Source: Azolla caroliniana
Taxonomy: Eukaryota; Polypodiophyta
DNA: 64,000 nucleotides
Direction of reading: 5' to 3'
Assembly (NCBI GenBank): GCA_043228905.1
Contig: JBHGNT010000006.1
Span: forward strand, 12,524,001-12,588,000
A program made the position numbers and the translations under genes. The notes below the pieces were generated by a model. The model was not told the origin of the DNA. It worked only from the letters and a program-made list of their open reading frames with translations, and searched no databases. Positions 32,246 through 44,220 of the stretch are shown here, in pieces. Every line of letters starts with the position of its first letter. Positions within the stretch are counted from its first letter, which is position 1.

Positions 32246-32367
32246 CTTTTTTATCCACATTGGACGGTGGAGATCGCATGCACCATCAACTGTGCGACCT
32301 ACACCGTCCGCGCCCGTGATTCCCTCACTTTCCCTCTTTAATTTTTGGTTGTAGTTAGTCATGAGCC
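32246..32367 (-). repeat. Right arm of the inverted repeat
   Basis: The reverse complement reads GTGAGGGAATCACGGGCGCG, then CACAGTTGATGGTG and ATCTCCACCGTCCAATGTGG, the counterpart of 30436-30560. Confidence 0.85.
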
Positions 32368-33749
32368 TCCACCAATTCATTTGTCTGTTTGTCTATTTAT
32401 AGACACACATACATGATGATGACCCCATTGCATTCCTCACCTAGGTTTTTATTTGTAAACAAGTATTAAACGGGCCTGGTGAGGGAATGCCACTCACTCA
32501 CAGTGCAGACTATATATTCAGATTGTTGTAGATGAATATATGTATATAGATGGCTGGCAAGTTCAAAAAGATGTTTATATTGGAATTTTTGTTTACCATA
32601 TCTACTTATATTCATAATTGATTTTGATGTATGACCATTGCATATAATCTATCTATTGAAGTCCATATTCACATCATGTAATCCACTGTTTTTGGTCTTG
32701 CTAAAAAATCTTGTACATGTAAAACTCATGTATGTTTATTATTCATTTTTCAATAATATATTGACTATACTTTTAATGCACGTGTTTAACTTCTTCTCTT
32801 TAGGAATTTGATTCTAAGGTTTTAGTAAGAAGGGGTATCAAACGCAAGAGAACAAGAAAGATAGAGGTCCAAACAACATGAGGTGCCAAAGGTAGAAACT
32901 TTTGAGGATGCAAACCCTAAACCAATTCATGAATGCAGTACACTTGGTGAGCCAACGGAAAAATCAAGTGTTGATGCTCCTCCAACAGGTCAACTACCTT
33001 TAATGATCACACTTCAAAGATCATACATTTTCATATATCACAATCTTCAAAGATCACACATATTGTTATCATGTCATACTCTAGTGGTTCCGCATGTAAC
33101 CAACTAATAGGCGATTGTATATATTCAAATTGTTATGACTAGTCCTCAATGATGGAAATGCCTATGCACTTAAAGAGGAAGGGACAACAACACATGTTCA
33201 GCTATACTTGCTTGGTCTAGATGGATCTCCAACCCTACAACCATTTCTCTTGATAAACAGAGATCAATGGATGTTGGAAATGTCTGGGCGATTGCCGGAA
33301 AACAACTCTTGAGACAATAGACTCCACTGTCAAAAGAATCAATTCAAGTTGCCATTATATGTAGTAGTGGCAATCAGTGTTATGTGTATGGGGATCCCAC
33401 ATGAGCAAATTGCATTGGAAACTTGCTAGAAAGTTATATTTGCAAGGATGCCATCTATGATGGCAAATGCAATTGTTACTAATAAATCTTGGACATAATA
33501 TAATGTTGTATCTAATTTTATTGCTCAAAATTATAAAAGTTGGATCACTATGGTTGGTGAAAAAACACAAACCAAGTGCAATATTTTATTGTGTTAGTTT
33601 CACGCTAGAAAAGCTTAGGTTGATAACTTGCTGCCCAAGGATTAACGTTGAAAGAAACCACCTCTATCAACATATGTGCCAACTAATGCATTGCATTATG
33701 GAATTTGCATTCAATGTTAAACCATCCCCCTTCTATATAGGAGGGCAAA
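32368..33749. other. Intergenic region, no recognised feature
   Basis: AT-rich. Short open frames only. Nothing with recognisable domains was found. Confidence 0.45.
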
Positions 33750-34226
33750 AGAAGGAAAAAGGGTGGCCGCCATCATACTCCCCGACAGCGACTCCGGGGA
33801 GCACACGATAGAAGGACCGCAACACCTAGAAGAAGAAATCCCGTACGTCACCACGACGTTGAACCCACCCTTGGATGCACGCTTGGATTCCATCGGCGCC
33901 ACGATGGCACAAAGAGCCGACACGAGAAGCAACACATGTGGAAGGACTACAAGCAAAATAAACACCAACCGCCGAACTAGCATGAGAAGGCCCATAGGAA
34001 GAACAAATGCAAGAGTTGAACGAGCGCCAACAAAACCCACTGACCCCCTGCACCAAAACTGACGGAACAGACCGGCCCCCCCAAACCTGAGACAATAGAG
34101 CCTATTGGCCCCCTTGAACCCACGTCTACGACGCAGACCATGACACCCCCCGGAGCACCTATCGTCGTTCTTGTGGAGCCGGAACGACCGGAGCCAATCA
34201 TCCTAGACATCTTGGACGACTAATGA
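33750..34226 (+). pseudogene. C-terminal fragment of a Ty3-element ORF3 homologue
   Basis: In shifting frames it shows an N-part with DSDSGEHTIEGPQ and, from about 34045, a Pro-rich tail (PPAPKLTEQTGPPKPETIEP) ending EPIILDILDD and a stop at 34222-34224. The last residues parallel SILDILDEE of the ORF3 at 15601, and as there an LTR of the same family follows, at 34783. Coiled-coil and globular parts are missing. Confidence 0.65.
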
Positions 34227-34782
34227 AGGTGTTGTTCGGTCGGCAACCGACTCTGTTGCCGACACACAACAGAGTTTGAATGTTTCGTACCGAATGTTCT
34301 ATCAACAAATTGTGGTTGTGCGAATGGATACTACGTTACTGTAATCTTATCGATGTTACACAGATATCGAGATCGTTACTTACGTAATATAGTTATAGTA
34401 GGATGGAAATATATTAACAGAAAATAAACATTTGCACATTGAGATTTCCTACAACTAAACTTATATTACTAAAAATAAAGGATAGATTTTACAATGCCTT
34501 TGGTTCCTTTTTATAGGCAACCTGAAGGACTTCCTCATCAAGAAATATATATTGCCCTATCGGCAAGAACTACAAAACTTGTAACTAACTATAATTTTCG
34601 GTATTAACTATTATTTGGCAAAATGATGACTCATTGATCCTCTTCCTCGATCCGACTTCGATTTCGACTCCAATCCTCCGACTTCGACGCTTCCCCATTA
34701 TGTCCGTCCGCCCCTTTGTTCGGGTAACAGAAGGTCTTCTATGGGTTCAACCATGCAAGCACTGTCCCACAGGAGTGCCATG
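34227..34782 (+). other. Interval between ORF3 remnant and LTR
   Basis: The last 22 bp, ACTGTCCCACAGGAGTGCCATG (34761-34782), match the bases before the Ty3 3' LTR at 15634-15655. The middle (about 34240-34750) has no counterpart in that element and looks like an insertion of unknown type. Confidence 0.55.
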
Positions 34783-35343
34783 TGTTGGTCGCCTTGGACG
34801 GCCAAGTGGGAAAGGTCAAGAAGGAGAAAGACAAAGGAACAGTTACGGCAAGCGAAGACGACAGGTGGGGCCGTAACGTAATGAAGAGGAAGTAACATGC
34901 GTAGTGTAGGGACAACCAAAGCGTAATTATTGTTTTAAAGAGAAAGTAATGGTTCATGCGCCGAGCGTAACCATCCATGACCTTGTATATAAAGGGCATG
35001 GAAAACTTGTAATAGCTAGCGATAATTTTGTATTCAACATCTGCAATATAGTTTCTGTTTGCTTGACTCGAGTCTGTGTCCTCGTAACTCTGCATATATG
35101 TTTCATGTCGAGTGCATTTCCTATGTTGAGTCATATACGTTGCGTAAGCTATTGCATAAGAAGTCAGCTGTAGCAATCTTCCTAATCTCCAACGTCTCCA
35201 CGATTAAGTTAACAGTTACAGGATCAAGGTATAGTCACCTGTAACACGATTACGACGTACTCTCCCATTCCTAAACCACAATACCCTTGAGCCAAACTCC
35301 AAAGGATTGAGGATTTGGCACCGTGTCACTTTAACCGGTAACA
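34783..35343 (+). repeat. LTR of a Ty3 element family
   Basis: 561 bp, TGTTGGTCGCC...CCGGTAACA, with a TATATAAAGGGC promoter box at about 34987. It is homologous to 63134-63610 throughout. No matching short duplication flanks it (CCATG against AAGTT), so it is a 3' LTR of a broken element and not a typical solo LTR. Confidence 0.85.
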
Positions 35344-37937
35344 AAGTTCTTGTTCTTTTTCTCTCTCCTAGTTATTAGTCTCGTTTTGGTTCTACTCTAT
35401 TATACTCATCCGTAACACTAGTTGGCATTCATACTAATTATTGGACTATTCCTTTTCACACTTCTTACGACAATATTTCATTTCAACTACCACTATACTT
35501 CCTTCCGACTAGGACTACGACAATACTTCGACTAGCTTGTCGACCCATGTACTTTGGCTAGCCAACCGGCCAACAAATAACTTAAGTGCCATACTTAAGA
35601 CACCACTTACAAGGTTGAGCTCATATGTGTATGCTTTATTCACACATAGAGACTTTGTGCTTCAATGTATGAATACCATTTCTTACGAAGGAGACACATA
35701 TCAAGATTCGACCAAGGATGTAGATTGATGAACAAGGTTGATCTTGAGGATTGTGTGCAACAAAGGACAACTCTAACCCCTAAGCTAATTGGTTTGTGTG
35801 CACAACAACAACCAATGTGCCCAAAAGAGGATTGATAAGAGGAATGCAACAAAATCGTCACAAAGGAGAAAAAGGGGCCACACTCAAAATTTCGCAAGAA
35901 CATATTGATAGCTCCCCAAACAAGACCAAAACACATTCCGGAAGACTATAGAGAGGTGCTTGTCTTACTAAGAGGCAATTGCCAATAGGCAATGTGTGAG
36001 GCTGAGAAGTTTAGTGTTTGCATTGTGATAGGTTGACATTGACTTCAAGGGACTTTAATGTTGAATGTTGCAGAAAGGTGTATTTTGCCAACCATTGAAC
36101 AAGAGCAATGATCTCTAAATTTCTGTTACAGTTTGCGGTGATTTTTTATGTTTTTCGTGACCAAAGTTTTTATATCTTGGATTACTCTAAGTTTTTTGGT
36201 CTATGAATATGTGTAAGATTTAAAGTGTCAACATTTCAAGTTTTTGGTCTATTTAGAAAATGGGGTATGGTTAGATGTAGGTAGCCAAGTTAGATGAAGG
36301 TACTCAGTCTAGTTGGGTTAGATGCAAGTACCGTGGTTTACAAACTTGGGTTGGGTTAGTGGAGTTAGATCCAAGTGGCCGGGTTAAAAACTTCAATTGA
36401 AAAAATAGGCACTCGAGTTAGAAACATTGGGCTAAGTTAGAAGTGAGGTAGGACAAACCTAAGTTAGAAATGACAAGTGTAGAGACACAACCAAGTTAGA
36501 CATGACAAAGGTGGGATAGAGCCATCCCTTCTAAGATCACTCACCATTTGTTACCCTCTACACCAAGCCTAGTTAATATTTGGTTGCAAATAGACACGAG
36601 CCATATCTCCCCTATACATAAATCCATACCCTTCAGTGGACCTACCCACATATTATGTCTTGTATGTGATAAAAGGGCCGATATTGGCAGTTGGTGGGTG
36701 TACATGATGTCCAACAAACCTTGGAAGATCCATGTCTCCTCTTGTTGACCTCCCTATAGTCTCCCACAAGGATTAGTAATCATCAAATGTGTCTATGAAT
36801 GAACCCCACATTGAGCAAACTATGTATAATCCCCAATTACCATAGGACATCAAAATGCAGAGAAGACATACTTTGACTCCACTTGACCAAACACCACACC
36901 CGTTGTCGTACAATTCATGCTTGATGTGTCGAACCACCAAGGTTTCGTACAAAGAGAATTGTAACAAAAAGTGAGAGAGATGAGCGTGAATAAGATATAG
37001 AGAGAGTATATGATAAAAACAAGCTTTATTATATTGAGAATATAAGATTTTTACCAAAGTTACAATGCTCGATTACAAAGATGATACTTTATCTCTGCTA
37101 AACTCTAACTCAAACCCTTGACTTCAATTTTGAAAGACGAGAGAAGACACTTTGCACATGAGCTATCTTGATTTATTGTTGATTGATTGATTAACCAATT
37201 CCTTGATCAATTCACCCCAATACCTTGATACTTCCTTTCCCTCTCTTTATAGAGGTCCTCTCATGCATATGATGCATGTGAGGGTGCATGACATGCATGC
37301 AATGCATGTGATGTGTGATCGCCATTTGGTGCACATGCGTTCCTTGTGATGCATGCTAGTCATAAGACATTAGTATAACGATACAAATATAATCATATAG
37401 AACAGCTTATCCTAGTGGTTTATACCCTATACTTGATATAATATTTGAGTTTGTTTTAATATCGTGAAGCAATCAATTGCTTCACGACACCGTTGAAGAA
37501 GCTCACACCATACACATAAATTTCCAAATAGATCTTGCCATGGGACAATTTATGGGATACAAGTATGTTGCCCGTGTCATTTCAATGTCATCATTTGGTC
37601 TCATGGAGAATGACCTATAGGACTAGGATAACAATCGAGCATACTTTTATTTAGGATTTCCAATTATCTATTTGAAGCACCATATACTATGCCTTTAAAA
37701 AGAGATATATGTTTTCTGTCACTCAAACTAATCCAAAAGCATCAGGGTAGATGTACACTAAATAAAACCAGTGACTAATACCTCTAGAGTGAGCCAATGA
37801 CACAACAAATACTATTATTCTAGATGATGTCCTGAACATTGAATGGCAATGATGATGGTGAATTTGCCGAAGGCCACTCCGTTTTAATGACGTGTACATC
37901 TAATGCGTTACTATAAGCTACTATAATTGCACAACAT
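35344..37937. other. Intergenic region between the LTR and PPR gene 3
   Basis: No gene is supported. It contains GTTAGATG/AAGTTAGA-like degenerate repeats at 36260-36500, a minus-strand TATA-like CTATAAAGAG near 37250, and a cluster of ATGCAT/TGCATG words at 37262-37355. The minus-strand TATA with purine tracts at 36975-37015 may mark another decayed LTR. Confidence 0.4.
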
Positions 37938-40900
37938 TTAAAAACCTCTAGTTCTCTCGAACAAATATGATTGTTGCTCAGAAAATGCCCCGAGCTTATA
38001 TTGCCCCACATTCATATTCTCAACAGAAATAGAGGGAAACCATATGTGTGAACAAATCAGCAAGTCATCTTCTCCCTTCCTAGAAGCATATTTACACCTC
38101 ATGGCTTCAACCTGTCTTGCATCTTCTTGCATCCCGGCATCCGAGAAGATGGTAGCCATAAGAACGTAAGCTCCAGCACAACCATCATCTAGCTGTACTA
38201 CCTGATCAAAAGCCACTTTGCCAAGCCTTACATTTCCCCATCGTTTACAAGCACACAAGAGAGCAAGCCAAACTGCAGGATGATCGGAACAAGGCATTAC
38301 CTTAATCACCGACATTGCCTGATCAAAGTATCCTACACATCCAAAAACTGTCACCATGCATGTATGATGTTCTATGGTTGGGACAACACCATATTTCCTA
38401 GTCATATCATCAAAAAGCATTTGAGCCTCATCCAATAACCCTGCATGACTACAAGCTGTGAGTATGCAGACAAAAGTGATATCATCAGGCGAAAGACCTT
38501 CACTTTGCATCCTTTCGAAACACTTCAATGCTGCATGACCTTCTCTTTGTTGGGCGTGGCCTGCAATGAGAGCATTCCAAGATACTAGATCACGATTCGG
38601 AAGCTCTTCTAGCACTTGCCTTGCTTTTGCAAGCATGCCACATTTAGCATACATATCAACCAATGCATTACCGAGCATGGGGTCCTTCCACAACAATCCA
38701 TTACTCACTATCTCTTCATGAATTTGTTTTCCATTGTCTAAGGCTCCTGCACTACCACATGCTTTTAAGGTGCAAATCAAGGTGACCACATTTGGTTCAA
38801 CACCCGCACTTTTCATCCTTTCGAAACAGTTCAGTGCTTCATGTGCTTGTCCCTGCTGTGCATATGCAGCAATGAGTGCAGACCAAGAAACCACATCTTG
38901 TAAAGGAAGCTCTTGACACACTTCTAATGCTTTGGCAAGTAGACCACATTTGGCATACATATCCACTAATGCATTACCAAGAACACTATCCTTCTCCAAT
39001 AAGCCCCTATCCACAATCTGATTGTGAATTTCTTTTCCCTTTTCTATAGCTCTTGTAATGCTACAAGCTTTCAAAATACAGGTGAAGGTAACTGGATCTG
39101 GCGATAAGCCCTCATTTTGCATCTGTATGAAACAATTCATGGCTTCGAGTGCTTTCCCGACCTGTGCATATCCCGTAATTAAACTGTTCCAAGAAACCGC
39201 ATCTTTTAGAGGAAGCTCCTCAAGCAGTTGTTGAGCATTTTCAAGATCATCACATCTAGCATACATATCCACCAAAGAATTGCCAAGTGTGACATCATTC
39301 TCCAGCCAGCCCATTCCCATGATTGTTGCATGAATTTCTTTTCCTTTCCTTATTGTTCCTCTAGATCCACATGCCTTCAAGGTGGAAATGAGGGTGATCA
39401 CATTTGGACAGAAACCCTCGTTTTGCATCCATTCCAAACAGCTCAATGCCTCCACGCATTTCCCCTGTTGGGCATACCCTGCAATCAGGGCATTCCACGA
39501 AATTACGTCACGAATAGGAAGCTCTTCAAGGACCTCGCGTGCTTTAACAAGAAAACCACACCTTGCATACATATCGAGCAAAGCAGTGGCAAGCAAAATA
39601 TCCTTCTCCAATAATCCTCTACTTACAATAATTTCATGAATTTGTTTCCCCTTGTCTATGGCTCCAGTGCTTCCACAAGCCTTCAAGATGCAAATAAAGG
39701 TGACAACATTTGGACAGAGTCCCTCACTTTGCATCCATTCATAACAGTTCACTGCTTGGTGGCCTTGCCCTTGTTGGGCATACCCTGCAATCAGTGAAGA
39801 CCAAGAGATTACATTTCGAATAGGAAGCTGTTCGATCACTTGTTCTGCTTTTACAAGCATACCACATTTTGCATACATGTCCACCAAAGTAGTGCCAAGA
39901 ACAATATCCTTTTCAATCAAGCCCATGCTTATTATCTGGTTGTGAATCTGTTTGCCATTGCCCACAGCTCCTACACTGCCACAAGCCTTTAATACACAAA
40001 TGAAGGTTACTGTATCTGGTGATATACCCTCATTTTTCATGCGTTCGAAACAGTCTAGGGCTTCATGGCCTTGCCCTTGTTGTGCATATCCTGCAATAAG
40101 TGAAGACCATGAGATTACATTACGGAAATGAAGTCTTTCCAGGATTTGCTTTGCTTTTGTGAACAAGCCACACTTAGCATACATATCAATCAAAGCATTC
40201 GTCAGCAGAAGATCTTTCGCCAGCAAGCCCCTACTCATAATATCCTCATGAATCTTCGACCCCTTGTCTATATCTCCTACAATACCACATGCCTTCAAGA
40301 TGCAAATAAAGGTGACCACATCTGGAGAGACCCCATCATTTTGCATCCGATCATAGCAACGTAAGGCATCGTGACCTTGACCCTGTTCAGCATACCCTGC
40401 AATTAGTGCATTCCAAGAGATCACATCCCGCACAGGAAGTTCTTCAAGCACTTCTTTCGCCCTTGCAAGCATGCCACATTTTGCATACATATCCACCAAA
40501 GCATTGCAAAGCACAACATCCTTCCCCATGAGGCCTCTATTCACGATCATATCATGAATTTTTTCACCCTCATCTATAGCTCCAATGCTACTACAAGCTT
40601 TCACGATGCAAATAAAGGTAACTAAATCCGGAGGAAGGCCCTCATTTTGCATCCATTCAAAACAATTCAATGCTTCGTGAATATAACCCCATTGTGTATA
40701 TCCAGCAATTAGTGCATTCCAAGAGACCACATTACGAGTAGGGAGATCTTCTAGTACATTTTGCGCCTTCTGGAGCATGCCACATTTGGCATACATGTCC
40801 ACCAAAGCAGTGCCTATCATGACATCCTCCTCCAACAAGCTCCTACTCATAACTTTGCTGTGGATTTGTTTGCCCTTTTCTATAGCTCTAATGCCACCAC

Positions 40901-41897
40901 ATGCCTTCAAGATGCAAATGAAGGTGACAATATCTGGAAAGAGACCCTCATTTTCCAACTGTTCGAAACAGTTTAGTGATTCATAGCATTCTCCTCGTTG
41001 AGTATACCCTGTGATGAGGACATTCCAAGAGACTATATCTCGTTCCGGAAGGCATTGGATCACATAATGTGCCTTTGCAAGCATATCACACTTGGCATAC
41101 ATAGTGGCCAATGCAGTGCTGAGCATGATATCCTTCTCCAGAAGGCCTCTCCTCATAATTTCATCATGAATCACCTTTCCTTTTCTAGCATCTCCTGTTC
41201 TACCACAAGCTTTCAGTACACAAATGAAGGTGATTGCATCAGGAGAGAGACCCTCACTTTGCATCTGTTCAAGACAATTCACCGCACCACAGCACTGCTC
41301 ATGTTGAGCATACCCTGCGATGATCACATTCCACGAGACAGCATCTCGAATTGGGAGTTGTTCAAGCACCTCATGAGCTTTTGCAACCTCCTTACACCTA
41401 ATATACATATCCATCAGGACATTGCCAAGCACAACATACTTCTCCAAAAGCCTAGTTCTGATAACCCTATCATGAATTTCTTTGCCTTTTTCAATAGCTC
41501 TTGTTTGGCCACAAACCTTCAAGATGCAAATGAAGGTGACAGCGTCGGGCAGAAAGCCATCTTTTTGCATTTTCTCGAAGCATTGTAGAGCTTTATGAGC
41601 TTGGCCATGTTGGGCATAGCCTGAAATAAGTGCATTCCAAGGGGTCACATTCCGAATCGGAAGCTCTTCGAGCAATTGGTGAGCTTTTGCAAGAGCGCCG
41701 CATCTTGCATACATACTAATCAAAGTGCATGCTACGTAATAATGGCTGCTGTCGCCAGTGGTGGTTCTCCTAAGCAACCCTCTTCTCAGAATATCTGCAT
41801 GCAATGCCGTGCCATTATGCACATCCTTTATCCTGGCACATGCCTTGAGTAAGGCCACAAAAGTGAAAGCATCGCCATCAATGATGATTCCGGTCAT
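37938..41897 (-). CDS. Very long PLS-class PPR protein with E-like end (PPR gene 3)
   Basis: An intronless 1319-residue frame from an ATG at 41895-41897 (MTGIIIDGDAFTFVALLKAC). It contains eleven PLS triplets, counted from the SWNxLIxGYAQ blocks (for example DVISWNALIAGYAEQGQ, NVISWSSLIAGYAQQGQ, DLVSWNALIAGHAQQ) with DMYAKCGxL in between, about 33-35 PPR motifs. After them comes TVEHHTCMVTVFG and an E1/E2-like region through GAYVLMATIFSDAGMQEDARQVEAMRCKY. Then the sequence diverges (SRKGEDDLLICSHIW) and ends about 45 residues later without DYW. The role would be organelle RNA recognition, with a separate DYW partner if editing is involved. No clear targeting peptide is seen, so an additional 5' exon is possible. 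Neighbouring triplets resemble one another strongly. Confidence 0.88.
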   Translation of the reverse strand: MTGIIIDGDAFTFVALLKACARIKDVHNGTALHADILRRGLLRRTTTGDSSHYYVACTLISMYARCGALAKAHQLLEELPIRNVTPWNALISGYAQHGQAHKALQCFEKMQKDGFLPDAVTFICILKVCGQTRAIEKGKEIHDRVIRTRLLEKYVVLGNVLMDMYIRCKEVAKAHEVLEQLPIRDAVSWNVIIAGYAQHEQCCGAVNCLEQMQSEGLSPDAITFICVLKACGRTGDARKGKVIHDEIMRRGLLEKDIMLSTALATMYAKCDMLAKAHYVIQCLPERDIVSWNVLITGYTQRGECYESLNCFEQLENEGLFPDIVTFICILKACGGIRAIEKGKQIHSKVMSRSLLEEDVMIGTALVDMYAKCGMLQKAQNVLEDLPTRNVVSWNALIAGYTQWGYIHEALNCFEWMQNEGLPPDLVTFICIVKACSSIGAIDEGEKIHDMIVNRGLMGKDVVLCNALVDMYAKCGMLARAKEVLEELPVRDVISWNALIAGYAEQGQGHDALRCYDRMQNDGVSPDVVTFICILKACGIVGDIDKGSKIHEDIMSRGLLAKDLLLTNALIDMYAKCGLFTKAKQILERLHFRNVISWSSLIAGYAQQGQGHEALDCFERMKNEGISPDTVTFICVLKACGSVGAVGNGKQIHNQIISMGLIEKDIVLGTTLVDMYAKCGMLVKAEQVIEQLPIRNVISWSSLIAGYAQQGQGHQAVNCYEWMQSEGLCPNVVTFICILKACGSTGAIDKGKQIHEIIVSRGLLEKDILLATALLDMYARCGFLVKAREVLEELPIRDVISWNALIAGYAQQGKCVEALSCLEWMQNEGFCPNVITLISTLKACGSRGTIRKGKEIHATIMGMGWLENDVTLGNSLVDMYARCDDLENAQQLLEELPLKDAVSWNSLITGYAQVGKALEAMNCFIQMQNEGLSPDPVTFTCILKACSITRAIEKGKEIHNQIVDRGLLEKDSVLGNALVDMYAKCGLLAKALEVCQELPLQDVVSWSALIAAYAQQGQAHEALNCFERMKSAGVEPNVVTLICTLKACGSAGALDNGKQIHEEIVSNGLLWKDPMLGNALVDMYAKCGMLAKARQVLEELPNRDLVSWNALIAGHAQQREGHAALKCFERMQSEGLSPDDITFVCILTACSHAGLLDEAQMLFDDMTRKYGVVPTIEHHTCMVTVFGCVGYFDQAMSVIKVMPCSDHPAVWLALLCACKRWGNVRLGKVAFDQVVQLDDGCAGAYVLMATIFSDAGMQEDARQVEAMRCKYASRKGEDDLLICSHIWFPSISVENMNVGQYKLGAFSEQQSYLFERTRGF

Positions 41898-43830
41898 GTA
41901 TCACCCCACCCCACCCACTCTCTCTCTCCCTCTGATGCTTGCTTCCTCCATGGTCCACCTCCATGGCAACCCATCCACCCACCTGCCACAAGACACTGTC
42001 TCTGTCTCTGTCTCTGTCTCTGTCTCTTGCAGTTGCAGTTTAACTTTGCATTGGTAGTAGGGTAGGGTCACGGGTGGAAGGGATTATTTGCGATATAGAT
42101 ATGTACATATGTCATGCCATGTCTATTATACATATGAAGAAGTTACAGAGGTGTTCTTATGAGTTTCTCGATCTTATGCTATGTATGTACATATGTACAT
42201 ACATATATGTAGAATTTGGAAAGACTTTATAAACTAAAATGCTATAACTCCTTGGAGAGCCCATTGGGGTGGTCACTTTTGCCATTATTGAATGTCATTC
42301 ACATTATGTGAGCATTCACATTATGTGAACTTGTCCGTCGCCTTCAAATAATAGATTTACAATTTCCCCAATAAATTAAAAAGATAATTAATCGGGTGAG
42401 GGACATGATGAAATTTTAGCCTAGTGTTATCATGTGAGACGAAGTAAGTGATGCAGTCAACATCAACCAGCAATTGTAAGGCTTTGATGAGTAGGAGGGC
42501 ATGGGGTTTATGGTGCAACTTTGGGTGTGCGCGTAGGAAAATGACCTGTAAATCTTGTGGTGGTAGCAAATATTCAATCGAGAACTTCAAAGACCTAAGA
42601 GGAAAGGCTCCACACCTAGTTTCATACCCCATGGTTCTTGGGTTGTGGACACACCCGTTGGATGACCAACACTTGGCATGCCTATGGGAGGGCAATTTCC
42701 AAGAATGAATCTAAAGCTCAAAGTTGGCGGAGTAGGGGTTAGCAAGATGGGGAGAGTTTGTCAATCATTGGGATTACGGTGATAACTTCTTCTAGCATAT
42801 CCAACAATGGGAGGGTGCCAATGATATCTATGGTTAGGGGTGGAGATGGGAGTTGTGGTGGGGGCACAATCACTATGGGTGGAAGAGATTGAATAATGCA
42901 TGACACTTCATGGGGCACAAGGAGGGTGGATAGTAGTCTGCAAGGAAAAGTCAGCATGAAAAATGTCTTAGTTCCACTTGGACACAACTTACAAGACGAT
43001 GAACCTCACTTTGGACACCCACCATTGTCATGGCATGGCATATGCACAAGGGAAAATACGAAAGGTAGTTCATCTCACAGTCAATCAAAAGGCTACAAGG
43101 AAGAATGATGGGAACATTAGACAATCATGATGAGCTAGGTTAGTATACTACTCTATAAATGCATTGTATACAAGACAATTCAAGCTAATCTACCTAAAGG
43201 GTATACTTAAACATGTGATTTTCGAAGACCTGTATGGGCCTCTTTAGAAAAGTTCTACCTAAAGCCTATTCTCACACTTGTTACCCATGCCTCTCAACAT
43301 GCTACTCGCACTTCATTAATTTACCATTCAAGGACATAAACTTACTCTAAGTTGGACATCCTCCTATCTCATAAGATTATGATAGCATTACAGGTATACT
43401 ACATGTGAATACACCAACAATATAGGTTGATTTACTACAGGTCACATAAACACTACAAAAAAAGACATACCTAGAGGCTAGTACTAAGTAGTATACAATG
43501 AATCTTAAAACATTTAAACAAATACCTAGTGTACGATGAACACTAAATAAATAAGAGAAATTTGGAAAAAAACTTTTAACTATATTAAAATGTTCTACAT
43601 ATACTATCTTACAAATAAACCCTCTCCCTAAATACAAATGTTTGATTGGTCATCATCCCTTGGTTCAATTTTAATTATTAAAACGCTTGTCATCTAACAG
43701 TAGATCACTCTCACCTAAAAAATAGTGTTATCCTTATTTAAGGAGTATTTTGCCTATTTTACACCGTATCCCTTTTTTGGGTGACATTTCCATTAAGGGA
43801 TAGTTGGAGGAATAGATTGAGGGAACTATA
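41898..43830. other. Intergenic region upstream of PPR gene 3
   Basis: A (TGTCTC)n microsatellite occupies 41996-42027 and a CT tract 41918-41933, about 20-130 bp before the PPR gene 3 start. Otherwise only short frames without recognisable domains. Confidence 0.5.
41996..42027. repeat. (CTGTCT)n microsatellite near the PPR gene 3 start
   Basis: Five to six perfect 6-bp units, about 100 bp 5' of the PPR gene 3 ATG on the minus strand. Confidence 0.95.
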
Positions 43831-44220
43831 ATGAAGGATGTGTGTCCAGACTTAGTGGCTAAGCACATCAAAAATTGTGAGAAAGTGCTCAAGAGACTCA
43901 AAGATTCCCACTTGACCTTTTTGGATGAGAAATCTTCATTTGGACACACAAAGATACTGGTGGTAGGGCATCTTTGTGGGATGTACCACAAGCACTCTCT
44001 ACAAAAGGTAATGGTCATCCATGAGATGAAAGAGGTGTGTCAAACCTAGATTGAAGTTAATCGGTTCTTGGGCTCATGTGCATTATACAAATCTAGATCC
44101 CACACTATGCGCATATTGTCAAACCGCGGAATGGGCCAAAATGTACATGGGGAAAAGATCGACATTAAGTTGGTGTGAAAGTTATATAAATGGTTGTTAC
44201 CAGAGGTACTTGCACTAAGA
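43831..44220 (+). pseudogene. Decayed Ty3 RT/RNase H fragment
   Basis: The frame at 43831-44049 has HIKNCEKVLKRLKDSHLTF, EKSSFGHTKILVVGHLCG, which is the post-catalytic RT thumb segment of Ty3-type elements (compare HLEHVEKVLERL...KCEFG...GHIVS). After a stop EVNRFLGSCALYKSR follows, matching the usual EVRSFLGLCNYYR block. No LTR was recognised nearby, so this is an isolated relic of a lineage different from the 6.3-16.4 kb element. Confidence 0.7.

Noticed and set aside
34783-35343. Solo LTR
   Set aside because: No flanking 5-bp duplication, and internal sequence (TGCCATG and ORF3 remnant) is present on the left.
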